A DNA stretch of 64,000 nt from Microbacterium sp. Leaf151 (GTDB lineage: Bacteria; Actinomycetota; Actinomycetes; Actinomycetales; Microbacteriaceae): NCBI RefSeq assembly GCF_001424225.1, contig NZ_LMOR01000001.1:439427-503426 (forward strand), read 5' to 3'. The translations under genes and the position numbers were made by a program. Positions 16,527 to 25,162 of this stretch are shown here, in pieces. How positions within the stretch are numbered: position 1 is the stretch's first letter; each line of letters begins with the position of its first letter. Under the pieces are notes generated by a model. The model searched no databases, was not told the origin of the DNA, and worked only from the letters and a program-made list of their open reading frames with translations.

Positions 16527-17317
16527 GCGGCGCGTGCGATCTCGACGACGTGGGCGACCGAGGCCTCCGACGCGGTGGTCGGGTAGTACTCCAGGCCCAC
16601 CGGGCCGTCGTAGCCGGCGTCACGCAGCAGGCGGAAGCGCTCGGTCCAATCGAGCTCACCCGTCCCGGGCTCTCCGCGGCCGGGGGCGTCGGCCAGCTGC
16701 ACGTAGTGGATGAGATCGCCGGCGCCGGCCAGCTCGGCCTCCATGTCCTCACCCTCGACGGCCGAGTGGTAGATGTCGTACAGCACCCCGAACTGCGGCG
16801 AGGCGACGCCCCGGGCGACGTAGACGGCCTCGGCCGTGCGGTCGAGCAGCGAACCGGGGTGGTCAACGCGCACGTTGACCGGCTCGAGCACGAGACCGAT
16901 CCCCGACCCGTCGATCTGCGCGATCGCCTTCTGGTAGATCTCGACGAGCTTGTCGAGCTGCACCTGGCGCTTCCACCCGCCGAAGCCCGTGCCGCTTCCC
17001 ACGACCAGGCGCGGGCAGTCGAGGTCGCGGGCGATCTCGACGCCCTCGTCCAGCTTGCGGAAGAACTCCGAGTGATCCCACGGCGGGATCATGAACTGCG
17101 TGCGGGGCTCAGCCAGCTGCGCGGTGAGCTGCACGCCGGTCTCCTGCAGCGCCGCCTTGAGGGCGGGGAGGTCCTTCGGCGTCGCGGGTGCGTCGACGCC
17201 GGTCGGACCCCACATCTCCACGGCGTCGAAGCCCGCCGCCGCCGCTGCGCGCACGCGGTCGTGGTAGTCGCCGGCTTCGGAGAAGAGGAGTTCGATGTTG
17301 GGGGCGAGCTGGTACAC
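16523..17317 (-). CDS. Hydroxypyruvate isomerase-like TIM-barrel protein
   Basis: This 264-residue protein of the hydroxypyruvate isomerase/sugar isomerase family contains PNIELLFSE, LEPVNVR, LYDIYHS and GLEYYPT, giving the usual E-D/H-E metal pocket. GTG 17317 has AAAGGAC nine bases upstream. It overlaps the start of the CarA-like oxidase by four bases and follows the ABC permease genes on the same strand. It probably isomerises a fragment of the released keto sugar. Confidence 0.82.
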   Translation of the reverse strand: MYQLAPNIELLFSEAGDYHDRVRAAAAAGFDAVEMWGPTGVDAPATPKDLPALKAALQETGVQLTAQLAEPRTQFMIPPWDHSEFFRKLDEGVEIARDLDCPRLVVGSGTGFGGWKRQVQLDKLVEIYQKAIAQIDGSGIGLVLEPVNVRVDHPGSLLDRTAEAVYVARGVASPQFGVLYDIYHSAVEGEDMEAELAGAGDLIHYVQLADAPGRGEPGTGELDWTERFRLLRDAGYDGPVGLEYYPTTASEASVAHVVEIARAA

Positions 17318-17435
17318 GAGGTGTCCTTTCGAGGGGTGGGGGGCGCGACGATCCGCGGATGCCGCGCTCCGCGGCATCCATCGGGGTGGGCTCAGCCCGG
17401 GAGGCCGGTGGTCCGGCCTCCGTGATGAGAAGGCG

Positions 17436-18272
17436 TCAGCCCTTCAAGCCGCCGGCGAAGCCCTGGATGAAGCGCTTCTGGGCGAAGAGGTAGAAGGCGA
17501 GGATCGGGATCATCGAGACGATGACGATCGCGAAGATCTGGTTCCAGGCCGACACGAGGGAGCCGATGTAGTAGTACATGGCCACCGGCAGGGTCTGGTT
17601 CGCCGATCCGCCGAGGAAGATCAGCGATGTGAAGAAGTCGTTCCAGACGATGAGTCCGGCGAGGATCGCAACGGTTCCCGTCGCCGGCGACATCAGCGGC
17701 AGGACGATGCGGAAGAAGATCTGCGTGCGGCTCGCGCCGTCGATGGTCGCGGCCTCCTCGTACTCGGTGCCGAGCCCGCGGAAGAAACCCGCGTACAGGA
17801 AGATCGACAGCGGCAGCAGCATGCCGGTGTAGAGGATGATCATGCCCCACGCCGATCCGGTGAGGCCGAGCGCACGGGCACCGATGTAGAGCGGGACAGT
17901 GCCCAGCTGGGTCGGCAGCACGATGGCGACGAGGAACAGGTAGTACACCACGCGGCTCCAGCGCCGCGTGCTGCGGGCGATGACGTAGCCGGTGAGGGAG
18001 CCCAGCAGCACCATGAGCACGATGCTGCCCGCGGTGATGATGGTGCTGTTGACCAGGCCCATCACGACATTGGAGTTACCGGTCGCGGTGAGCACCTTGA
18101 CGAAGTTGCCGAAGTCGGGGGCGGCGGGAGGCGCGAGCGTCGACGACGTGATGACCTCGCGGTCGGACTTCAGCGACGTGGTGACGAGGAAGTAGAAGGG
18201 GAGCAGGAACACGAGCGCGGCGATCCAGAACAGGAATTCCCGCAGGCCCGTGAGCTTGGTGTAGCGGAACAT
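17436..18272 (-). CDS. Carbohydrate ABC transporter permease (MalG-type)
   Basis: The 278-residue membrane protein has about six hydrophobic segments and the cytoplasmic EAA loop (EEAATIDGASRTQIFFRIVLP) that docks the ATPase. It is the second permease of a CUT1-type importer. Its start follows the stop of the first permease by one base. No ATP-binding subunit is encoded nearby, so a shared MsmK-like ATPase elsewhere is expected. Confidence 0.92.
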   Translation of the reverse strand: MFRYTKLTGLREFLFWIAALVFLLPFYFLVTTSLKSDREVITSSTLAPPAAPDFGNFVKVLTATGNSNVVMGLVNSTIITAGSIVLMVLLGSLTGYVIARSTRRWSRVVYYLFLVAIVLPTQLGTVPLYIGARALGLTGSAWGMIILYTGMLLPLSIFLYAGFFRGLGTEYEEAATIDGASRTQIFFRIVLPLMSPATGTVAILAGLIVWNDFFTSLIFLGGSANQTLPVAMYYYIGSLVSAWNQIFAIVIVSMIPILAFYLFAQKRFIQGFAGGLKG

Positions 18273-18273
18273 G

Positions 18274-19251
18274 TCAGTTCTCCTCCGAGCGGCCGTTGGT
18301 CAGACGCTGCTGCACGACGGCGAAGACCAGGATGATGAGGGTCAGCAGCAGCGCGAGCGCCGCGCCGTAGCCGAAGTTGCCGAGCGCGAACGACTGCTTG
18401 TAGACCTGCGTGGCGAGGGTCTCGGTCGCCGCGGCGGGCCCTCCGCCGGTGAGCGCCATGATCTGGTCGAACACGCGCAGGCCGTTGACGAGACCCAGGG
18501 TGGTCGCGATCGCGACGGCGGGGCGGATCGAGGGAAGCGTCACGTGCCAGAAGCGCTGGCGGAGGTTCGCGCCGTCGATCGCCGCGGCCTCCTCGATCTC
18601 GACCGGCACGGCCGCGAGTCCCGCCATGTAGATGACCATCGCGAAGCCGATGTTCTGCCACACCAGCACGACGAGGATCGTCCAGATCGCCCACGTGGGG
18701 TCGGCGATCCAGGCCCGCGCCACCGAGTCGAGGCCCATCCCCCGCAGCACGATGTTGAGCGGGCCGTTGTAGTCGAAGATGAACTTCCAGATGTAGGAGG
18801 TGGCCAGGGGGCTCAGCACCACCGGCATGAAGAAGAGGGTCCGCAGGATGTAGCGGCTCTTCAGCCCCCGATTCAGGCCCAGCGCCACGCCGAGGCCCAA
18901 GACGTTGCTGAGGATCACCGCGCCGAACGCCAGGAACAGGGTGTTCCACAGGGCGCCGATCTTGGTGGGGTCCTGGAAGATGCGCACGAAGTTGTCGAGC
19001 CCGACGAGGTCGAAGGCTCCGATGCCCGTCCAGTTCGTGAAGGAGAAGAAGCCGCCGATGCTGGTGGCGACGTAGTGGATGCCGATGACGAAGAGCACCC
19101 CGGGAAGGGCCCACCACCAGTAGCCGAACTGCAGCAGACCCTTTCGCCGCGGTGCGGGTGCGGTGCGGCGGCGGCGACCGCCGCGGCCGGGCAGGACCAC
19201 GCGTTCGGTCTCGGTGGCGGCGATGTCGCCGCTTCGGAAGGTGGTGCTCAT
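18274..19251 (-). CDS. Carbohydrate ABC transporter permease (MalF/UgpA-type)
   Basis: This 325-residue permease has a basic N-terminus (GGRRRRTAPAPRRK), about six membrane segments and an EAA loop (EEAAAIDGANLRQRFWHVTLP). It pairs with the MalG-type permease downstream and the lipoprotein encoded upstream, together forming a CUT1 importer likely to take up a glycoside or oligosaccharide for the catabolic genes. Confidence 0.92.
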   Translation of the reverse strand: MSTTFRSGDIAATETERVVLPGRGGRRRRTAPAPRRKGLLQFGYWWWALPGVLFVIGIHYVATSIGGFFSFTNWTGIGAFDLVGLDNFVRIFQDPTKIGALWNTLFLAFGAVILSNVLGLGVALGLNRGLKSRYILRTLFFMPVVLSPLATSYIWKFIFDYNGPLNIVLRGMGLDSVARAWIADPTWAIWTILVVLVWQNIGFAMVIYMAGLAAVPVEIEEAAAIDGANLRQRFWHVTLPSIRPAVAIATTLGLVNGLRVFDQIMALTGGGPAAATETLATQVYKQSFALGNFGYGAALALLLTLIILVFAVVQQRLTNGRSEEN

Positions 19252-19323
19252 CAGATCCTCGTCATCCTCGATCGGGGTGCGGCTCCGCCGCCCGGGTCTC
19301 GACGTCCCGGGCGGCGGAATCTG

Positions 19324-20616
19324 TCAGTTGCCCCAGGCCGAATCCATGTTCTGAAGCACCTGGTCGATGCTGGTCTGGCCGGTCAGCAGACCCTGGACGC
19401 CCACCTGCAGCGCCTCGTAGACGGCCGGGTTGGGCCAGACGTTGTTGGGCAGCGTCGTGTACGAACCGTTCGAGATGTCGGTGACGACCTCGGAGTAGAT
19501 CGTGTCGCTGAGGTCGAGGTTCTTGTACTCCGAGATGGGGAGCAGACCCGAGGCCTCGTAGTACTTCTGCTGCGCCTCGGGCGTCGCCAGCCAGTCGACG
19601 AACTTCGTCGCGGCATCCTTCTTTGTCGACTTCGCGTTGATGGAGATCGTGTAGTTCGAGCTCGCCAGCACGTAGGGCTCGCCGCCGTCGGCCGCCGGGA
19701 AGGGCTGCACCTTGAAGTCGGCCTCCGGCGGGGCCGCCGTGGCGATCTCGACCGCCGAGCCCGACGGGATGAAGCTGCCGACGGAGGTGCCCTGCGCGAG
19801 GCCGTTGGTGATGGCGTCGAAGCCGCCGCCCTCGGCACCGGGCTGGAAGCAGCCGGCGTCCTTCAGGTCGACGATGGTCTGGAGCGCGTCGGCCCAGCCC
19901 TCGCTGTCGGCGAAGGTCGTCTCGCCCGCGGCGCGCTCGGTGTTGAACTCGGGGTCGGAGGCGTACACGCGGGTCGCGGCGATGCCCTGGGCGGTCAGGC
20001 CCGCGTTGGGACCGGCGGCACCGGCGAGGGCGAGCATCGATTTGCCCTGGCCCGCGAGGGCCGCGCAGTCCGCGTAGAAGTCATCCATGGTCGTCGGCCA
20101 CTCGGTGATGCCGTTCATGCCGGCGGTCCCCATGCTGGCGACGACGGCGGCGATGGTGAAGTCGAGGGGCTGACCGTAGGTCTTGCCGTCGACCTCGAAC
20201 AGCGGTTCGCTGCCGGAGGGCACGAGCGAGGTGGCCGTGTCGCCGAGGGGCTCGAGGAAGCCGGCCTCGGCGAGGGGGATGAGGCCGCGGGCGTCGCCCG
20301 ATCCGGGCGTGGTCTGCACGACGTCGGAGGCGTTGCCGGCCTGGAGCTGCGTGCGGATGGTCTCGCCGTACTTGTCGTTGGGCGTGGGGTTGGTGGTGAT
20401 GGTCACACCGGGGTTCGCCGCCATGTACTCCTTGGCGAGCGTCTCGTAGGGGCTCTCGAGGTTGTTGGAGGTGGCGAAGGTGAACGTGAACGATTCGGAA
20501 TCGCCCTCCGCGGCGCCGCCCGTTCCCCCGCCGGAGCACCCGGCGAGGACGAGAGCGGCGGTGGCGGGAAGAGCGAGGAGACCTGCGATCCGCGTGACGC
20601 GGCGATGCTGAGTCAT
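19324..20616 (-). CDS. Extracellular sugar-binding lipoprotein of the ABC importer
   Basis: This 430-residue protein has a type II signal with lipobox LVLAGC near residue 24, then a family 1 solute-binding domain (NPGVTITTNPTPNDKYGE and a C-terminal NMDSAWGN). It captures the substrate outside the cell for the two permeases downstream. ATG 20616 is preceded by GAAAGG. It is divergent from a LysR regulator, and two CATAAG sites spaced 22 bases apart lie in the shared intergenic region. Confidence 0.92.
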   Translation of the reverse strand: MTQHRRVTRIAGLLALPATAALVLAGCSGGGTGGAAEGDSESFTFTFATSNNLESPYETLAKEYMAANPGVTITTNPTPNDKYGETIRTQLQAGNASDVVQTTPGSGDARGLIPLAEAGFLEPLGDTATSLVPSGSEPLFEVDGKTYGQPLDFTIAAVVASMGTAGMNGITEWPTTMDDFYADCAALAGQGKSMLALAGAAGPNAGLTAQGIAATRVYASDPEFNTERAAGETTFADSEGWADALQTIVDLKDAGCFQPGAEGGGFDAITNGLAQGTSVGSFIPSGSAVEIATAAPPEADFKVQPFPAADGGEPYVLASSNYTISINAKSTKKDAATKFVDWLATPEAQQKYYEASGLLPISEYKNLDLSDTIYSEVVTDISNGSYTTLPNNVWPNPAVYEALQVGVQGLLTGQTSIDQVLQNMDSAWGN

Positions 20617-20705
20617 GGCCAGCCTTTCTGACGACGTTGTCGGCGAGCCCTTCGGTGGGAGCGCCTGTGCTGTGTGACTCAGTATCCGCGCGATGCGTAG
20701 AAAAC

Positions 20706-20736
20706 GCACATAAGTCTTCACGATGTGGCGCATAAG
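20706..20736. promoter_or_regulatory. Paired CATAAG sites between importer and LysR gene
   Basis: CATAAG occurs at 20709-20714 and 20731-20736, exactly 22 bases apart (two helical turns). The second, extended to CATAAGGCG, is found again at 24872-24880. A LysR dimer pair contacting one DNA face would fit this spacing. Confidence 0.45.
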
Positions 20737-20843
20737 GCGAGGCGGCCGCTGCCCCATCGCTCGTGGATATGCGGCCTAGCCCGGGCATAGATGCGGTTGA
20801 TACGATCGGCCCACAGCTTCCCCGAGCGAAGGATCACGACTTG

Positions 20844-21782
20844 GTGACCGATCATGCGACGCTCTCGCGCCTCGACCTGAACCTCCTGGTCGCCCTCGAC
20901 GCCCTGCTCACCGAGCGCAGCGTCACCCGCGCGGCGGAACGGCTGCACCTGAGCCAGCCCGCCCTCAGCGCATCGCTGGCGCGCCTGCGCACCCACTTCG
21001 ACGATCAGATCCTGGCCCGACGCGGCAACACCTACGAACTGACGCCGTTCGCCGTCCGACTCACCGAGCACACGACGACGGCGCTCGAAGCCGCCCGCCG
21101 CGTGTTCGAGAGCCAGGCGTCGTGGTCGCCCGCGGAGTCCACCCGCGAGTTCTCGATCTACGGATCGGACTACGGCTTCGTCACCGTCGGCACGATCGTC
21201 TCGCAACTGGCCGCCGAGAGGGCGCCCGGCGTGCGGTTCCGCTACATGCTGCACAACCCCGGCATCGTCGAAGACGCGACGAACCGGCTGCGCTCAGCCG
21301 ACGGCATGGTCATCCCGCACGGCCCCGTCTCGGGGCTGCCCTACCTCGACCTCTGGCAGGACGACTGGTTCGCGGTCGTCTCGGCCGACAACGGCGACGT
21401 CGGCGATGCGCTGACGATGCAGAACCTCGCCGACATGCCGTGGGTGCTCACGTTCCAGTCGCGGTCGGCCTTCACCTCGGCCGCCCGTCAGATCCAGCAG
21501 CTCGGCGTCGAACCGCACATCGAGGTGGTGCTCGAGAGCTTCCTCTCGGTCGGACACTTCGTCAGCGGAACCCGTCGCGTCGGGCTCGTGCAGTCGGCCC
21601 TCGCCCCGCACCTGCTGCGCATCGGCGGCATCCGGGTCGTGCCCCTGCCGTTCGCCGCGACGCCCCTCGTGAGTGCACTGTGGTGGCATCCCTCGCACAC
21701 CCGCGATCCTGAGCACGAGTGGATGCGCGGCCTGTTCGCCGAGGCCGGCCGCGTCATCGCCGCCGGGCACGCCCCCGCCTAG
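20844..21782 (+). CDS. LysR-family regulator (NodD/NahR-like)
   Basis: A winged helix covers about residues 7-65 (LDLNLLVALDALLTERSVTR and SQPALSASLARLR), followed by a type 2 periplasmic-binding-like effector domain. The N-terminal signature is of the NodD/NahR branch, whose members often sense aromatic compounds or flavonoids. GTG 20844 has AAGGA ten bases upstream; TTG 20841 is equally possible. The gene is divergent from the sugar importer and upstream of the fused deglycosidases, so it may sense a flavonoid-like aglycone or glycoside. Confidence 0.85.
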   Translation: MTDHATLSRLDLNLLVALDALLTERSVTRAAERLHLSQPALSASLARLRTHFDDQILARRGNTYELTPFAVRLTEHTTTALEAARRVFESQASWSPAESTREFSIYGSDYGFVTVGTIVSQLAAERAPGVRFRYMLHNPGIVEDATNRLRSADGMVIPHGPVSGLPYLDLWQDDWFAVVSADNGDVGDALTMQNLADMPWVLTFQSRSAFTSAARQIQQLGVEPHIEVVLESFLSVGHFVSGTRRVGLVQSALAPHLLRIGGIRVVPLPFAATPLVSALWWHPSHTRDPEHEWMRGLFAEAGRVIAAGHAPA

Positions 21783-21961
21783 CCGGCGCCCGGACCCGCG
21801 GCCGCGTGCCGCGGGTCGCTCCCTCAGCGATGAGCACAACCTCCGTGGCATCCCGGCCGTTCCGGCTGAGGATGCGCGAATCGCTGACTTTGCGCGCGGC
21901 CGGGGTCGCCCCACCGACGGGGCGCGGCGAGCCCCCACGCACGCCGCACCCCGCGGTGTGC

Positions 21962-23440
21962 TCAGACGGCCGCCGTCACCGCCCGCATCGACGTCCGGAT
22001 GAGGTCGTGCTGGCGGCGCACGAGCAGCAGGGGGTCGACCTCGCCGAGTTCGGCGAAGGCGTGGCCCTCCCATTCGCTCGACCAGAAGCCGCGGTACCCG
22101 CCCTCGACGAACACGCGCACGAGCTCGGGATAGTCGATCGCCGGCTCCTGACCGCTGTCGTCGATGTCGTAGAACTTCGCGTGCACGTGCAGGATCTGCG
22201 GCATGATGTCGGCCCACTCCCGCGGGTCGACGTGGCCGTGCATGTTGAAGGCCAGGTGCGCGAACGACCCCAGGCGACCCGGGTCGAAGTCGCGGCCGCG
22301 CAGGTAGCCGAGGAACTCCTGCTGGCGCTCGCGCATCGTGGCATCCGTCGCCCAGATCTCCTGCAGCTTCGCTACCGCCTCGTCGTCCAGGCCCGCGCGC
22401 CGCACGGCACGCAGCAGGGTCGGCGACATCGCGTGCATGGTCGAGGAGAAGTCGGCCACGAAGCCCAGCAGGGGCGAATCGAGCTCGGCGTACGTCTCAC
22501 GGACCCGCAGGACGGGCTCCGCGTTCGGCCCCATCGGCGCGTGGATCTCGTAGGCGAGCTTCAGCTCGAGGTCTTCGGCGAGGGGGAGCAACCGCCGCAG
22601 CAGCTCGGGCTTCGCGCTCTGGATGCGAACGAGCGGGAAGCCCAGCTTCTTCGCCCCCTCGAACATGAGCGTCGAGAACGCGAACTCCTCGTCGGGGGTC
22701 ATGTCGCGATCGCGCCGCCGCCCCATGTCGAGGTTCGCGCCGAACGAGCTCGCGACGAACCCGTGCCGGTCGAAGGCCGCCCGCCACGTGCGCACGAAGT
22801 CGTCGCCGACCACCGGGTAGGTCGGCACCATCTGGGATGCCACGATCTCGATGCCGGGGCCGATCCCCAGCTCCGCGACGCGGTCGAGCAGACCATCGAA
22901 GTCGAAGTACCCCGCGCGGAACTCGGCGCTCGCCGAGTACAGCGTCAGACCCAGCTGGAACGGGTCGTCGTCGCTCGCCGGGGACGGCGGCGTCACGTCC
23001 GACACGAGCGCGGGGGTCCCGGCATCCGCGTCGACGACGGTGAGGGTCTTCACGTCGTGCACGACGTTCGGCACGTACATCCCGGGACCGCCGTCCTGGC
23101 CGGGCGCGATCTGCATGTAGGGCAGGCGCAGCTCGCCGTGCAGCACGACGTCGTGCGTCTCGCCGAGGGCGACCGGGGTAGCGCGGCGCGCGATCAGCAG
23201 CGGGTGCTCCTGCAGGAACCAGAGCCGTTCGCTCTGTTCGGGCAGTTCGTCGAGCCGGTAGGAGGTGTCACCGAATGCGACCCGGAGGTCGTCGGCATCC
23301 ACCTGCTCTCCGTCGACGGTGAGGGCGAGGGTCGTCACCGATGACAACCAGAGGCTGCGGTACCAGGGGATGGTCAGGCGCAGGGCGAGCCCGTCGGGGT
23401 GCGCGCGCAGGCTGTCGTCGTGGATGAGGCCGTTGGGCAT
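21962..23440 (-). CDS. Single-chain C-glycoside deglycosidase: DUF6379 beta domain fused to TIM-barrel alpha domain, set d
   Basis: This 492-residue protein joins a DUF6379 domain (1-134; IPWYRSLWLS, ELPEQSERLWF, LPYMQIAPGQDGGPG) through a Pro/Asp/Ser linker (about 138-160) to a xylose-isomerase-like barrel (162-485). Candidate metal ligands are E298 (YEIHAP), D330 (VADFSS), H420 (HVHAKFYDI) and E456 (SSEWEGHAF). Both halves closely resemble the separate set b subunits. ATG 23440 has GAGGAG upstream. Characterised C-glycoside deglycosidases are heteromers, so a covalent beta-alpha form is notable. Confidence 0.85.
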   Translation of the reverse strand: MPNGLIHDDSLRAHPDGLALRLTIPWYRSLWLSSVTTLALTVDGEQVDADDLRVAFGDTSYRLDELPEQSERLWFLQEHPLLIARRATPVALGETHDVVLHGELRLPYMQIAPGQDGGPGMYVPNVVHDVKTLTVVDADAGTPALVSDVTPPSPASDDDPFQLGLTLYSASAEFRAGYFDFDGLLDRVAELGIGPGIEIVASQMVPTYPVVGDDFVRTWRAAFDRHGFVASSFGANLDMGRRRDRDMTPDEEFAFSTLMFEGAKKLGFPLVRIQSAKPELLRRLLPLAEDLELKLAYEIHAPMGPNAEPVLRVRETYAELDSPLLGFVADFSSTMHAMSPTLLRAVRRAGLDDEAVAKLQEIWATDATMRERQQEFLGYLRGRDFDPGRLGSFAHLAFNMHGHVDPREWADIMPQILHVHAKFYDIDDSGQEPAIDYPELVRVFVEGGYRGFWSSEWEGHAFAELGEVDPLLLVRRQHDLIRTSMRAVTAAV

Positions 23441-23512
23441 GGGGGTCTCCTCAGTGCGGTGGCGCGGGTGCGGTGGATGCGCGTCGGGCGGGGTGGCCGG
23501 TTACAGGCCGGC

Positions 23513-24814
23513 TCAGATGCGATCGGCGATCTGACGCATCAGCGAGTGCTGGCGGCGGACCTGTTCGATGCTGCGCCAGGGTTCGCGCTCTCCCTCGTAC
23601 TCGCTGGAGAGGTACCCGGTGTACCCCGCGTCCTTCAGCGCCTTGAGCACGGGCTCCCAGGGGATCTGCTTGTCGTCGAGCTGCTCGTCGATGTCGTGGA
23701 ACTTCGCCTGGATGAACACCACGTTCTCGATCACGTCGAAGACGTCGGCGGGATCGACGTGGATGCCGTCGAGGAAGGCCGGGCGCTGCCCTGGCAGTTC
23801 GCCGGGCTTGAGCGGGATCGGGCGGTCCTGGAAGATGCCGGTGTCGAGCAGCAGGCCGAAGTGCTTCGTGCCGGTGCGGCGGATGAGGGCGATGTAGTCG
23901 TCGACGACCTCGTGCTTGATGGGGGTCGGCGAGTGGATCTCGGGACAGATGATCACGTCGAGCTCTTCGGCCAGGGGCAGCGAGGCTTCGACGACCGCGG
24001 TCCAGATCGGGTGCGGGATGAGGTCGCTGGAGACCACACCGATCTTGGGCCGCACGAACCGGAAGCCCAGGCGCTGGGCGAGGCGCAGATCGCGTTGCAG
24101 GGCGGCCGCCCCCTCTTCCACCGTCATGTCGCGGCCGTTCGGGCCGCTGGAGTGCAGGCGGGTGTCGATCCACGAGCCGTAGTTGGTGGGCTCGAGGCCG
24201 TACTTCTCGAGGAGCGCGAACCAGTCGTCGACCCACTCCTGCGAGGGGTTCGGGTAGTTCGGCACGTGTCCCTCGCCGAGGATCTCCACGCCCGTCGCCC
24301 CGAGGTCGGCTATCGAGGCGAGCGCGGTCTCGAGGTCCATCACCGTGCCGTAGTCGCCCATGTAGCTGTACAGCGAGACGCCGTAGCGGAAGGGGGCACC
24401 GGATGCCTCGGGCGCGAGCGTGACGTACTTCGTGACGCGGTACCGGCTCGGCTGGTGCTCCTCGGGGATGTACGACATGCGCAGGCGCAGATCGATCGAC
24501 AGCTCGTGCGTGCCGTCGGGCAGGCCGCCGGGCAGTGGCACGGTGATGATCGCCGCGTCCTCGAGCGGCCACCGAACGCCGTCGCCGTCCCACAGCTCGG
24601 CGAGCGTGTACTGCCGGCCCTGCAGGGTCCACAGCGGCACGTCGGATGCCACGTCGACCAGACCCGGGATGCTCACGCCGATGCCGTCGATCAGCGAGGC
24701 CGCCATGCCCCGGTAGGACGGCATCCGCACGCGGAACTGGAAGCCGGTGATCTCGCCGCTCTCCCGGACGTTGCGGAAGCCGACGGACTGGATGAGATCT
24801 CTCTCGAGAAGCAT
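23513..24814 (-). CDS. Second single-chain DUF6379/TIM-barrel deglycosidase-like protein, set e
   Basis: The 433-residue fusion has a shortened DUF6379 domain (1-133; MPSYRGMAAS, LRMSYIPEEH) joined with almost no linker to a TIM barrel (142-430). Predicted metal positions are E292 (PEIHSP), D324 (LLLDTG), Q369 (FIQAKFHDID) and E405 (SSEYEGE). The third ligand is Gln instead of the His found in sets a-d, which may change metal binding or chemistry. It lies 72 bases upstream of set d on the same strand. Confidence 0.8.
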   Translation of the reverse strand: MLLERDLIQSVGFRNVRESGEITGFQFRVRMPSYRGMAASLIDGIGVSIPGLVDVASDVPLWTLQGRQYTLAELWDGDGVRWPLEDAAIITVPLPGGLPDGTHELSIDLRLRMSYIPEEHQPSRYRVTKYVTLAPEASGAPFRYGVSLYSYMGDYGTVMDLETALASIADLGATGVEILGEGHVPNYPNPSQEWVDDWFALLEKYGLEPTNYGSWIDTRLHSSGPNGRDMTVEEGAAALQRDLRLAQRLGFRFVRPKIGVVSSDLIPHPIWTAVVEASLPLAEELDVIICPEIHSPTPIKHEVVDDYIALIRRTGTKHFGLLLDTGIFQDRPIPLKPGELPGQRPAFLDGIHVDPADVFDVIENVVFIQAKFHDIDEQLDDKQIPWEPVLKALKDAGYTGYLSSEYEGEREPWRSIEQVRRQHSLMRQIADRI

Positions 24815-24868
24815 CGTCGCTCACTCTCTGTGGTGTCGCTCCGACGCTACCCCGCTTTTGCCTCATTC

Positions 24869-24877
24869 AGACATAAG
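24869..24877 (+). promoter_or_regulatory. AGACATAAG motif upstream of the fused deglycosidases
   Basis: AGACATAAG, extended to GGCG, combines the 9-mer seen at 5744-5752 with the CATAAGGCG of 20731-20739. It lies about 55 bases upstream of the set e start. Confidence 0.35.
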
Positions 24878-24940
24878 GCGTTCTGATGCCGCACATCAGC
24901 CCGCCTCGACACTCGCCCCCGGGCCTACCGAAGCCCCCTG

Positions 24941-25128
24941 GTCCCACTTATGCACAGTGCATGTCCCACAAGTGGCGGCTCGGAGCGCTCCCACACAGCC
25001 ACAAGTGGGACACGGTCACGGCCGGACGCAGCGGCCAGGGCACCGCCGCGGCCCCTCGTCCCACTTACACATGGAGCATGTCCCACAAGTGGCGGCTTGG
25101 AGCGCTCCCACACAGCCAAAAGTGGGAC
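24941..25128. repeat. Two 71-base palindromic repeats, 117-base period
   Basis: Copies at 24941-25011 and 25058-25128 each begin GTCCCACTTA and end AAGTGGGAC, giving an outer inverted repeat. Inside they share GCATGTCCCACAAGTGGCGGCT-type sequence and AGCGCTCCCACACAGCCA. They differ at only a few positions. They fill most of the gap between the thiolase stop and the set e gene; no gene is seen in 24815-25162. Confidence 0.8.
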
Positions 25129-25162
25129 ATGGCCTCATCGCCACGACCTCACCGCCGCCGCG

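Noticed and set aside
24941..25128. Possible CRISPR array
   Set aside because: Only two long (71-base) palindromic copies with one spacer; no cas genes nearby.
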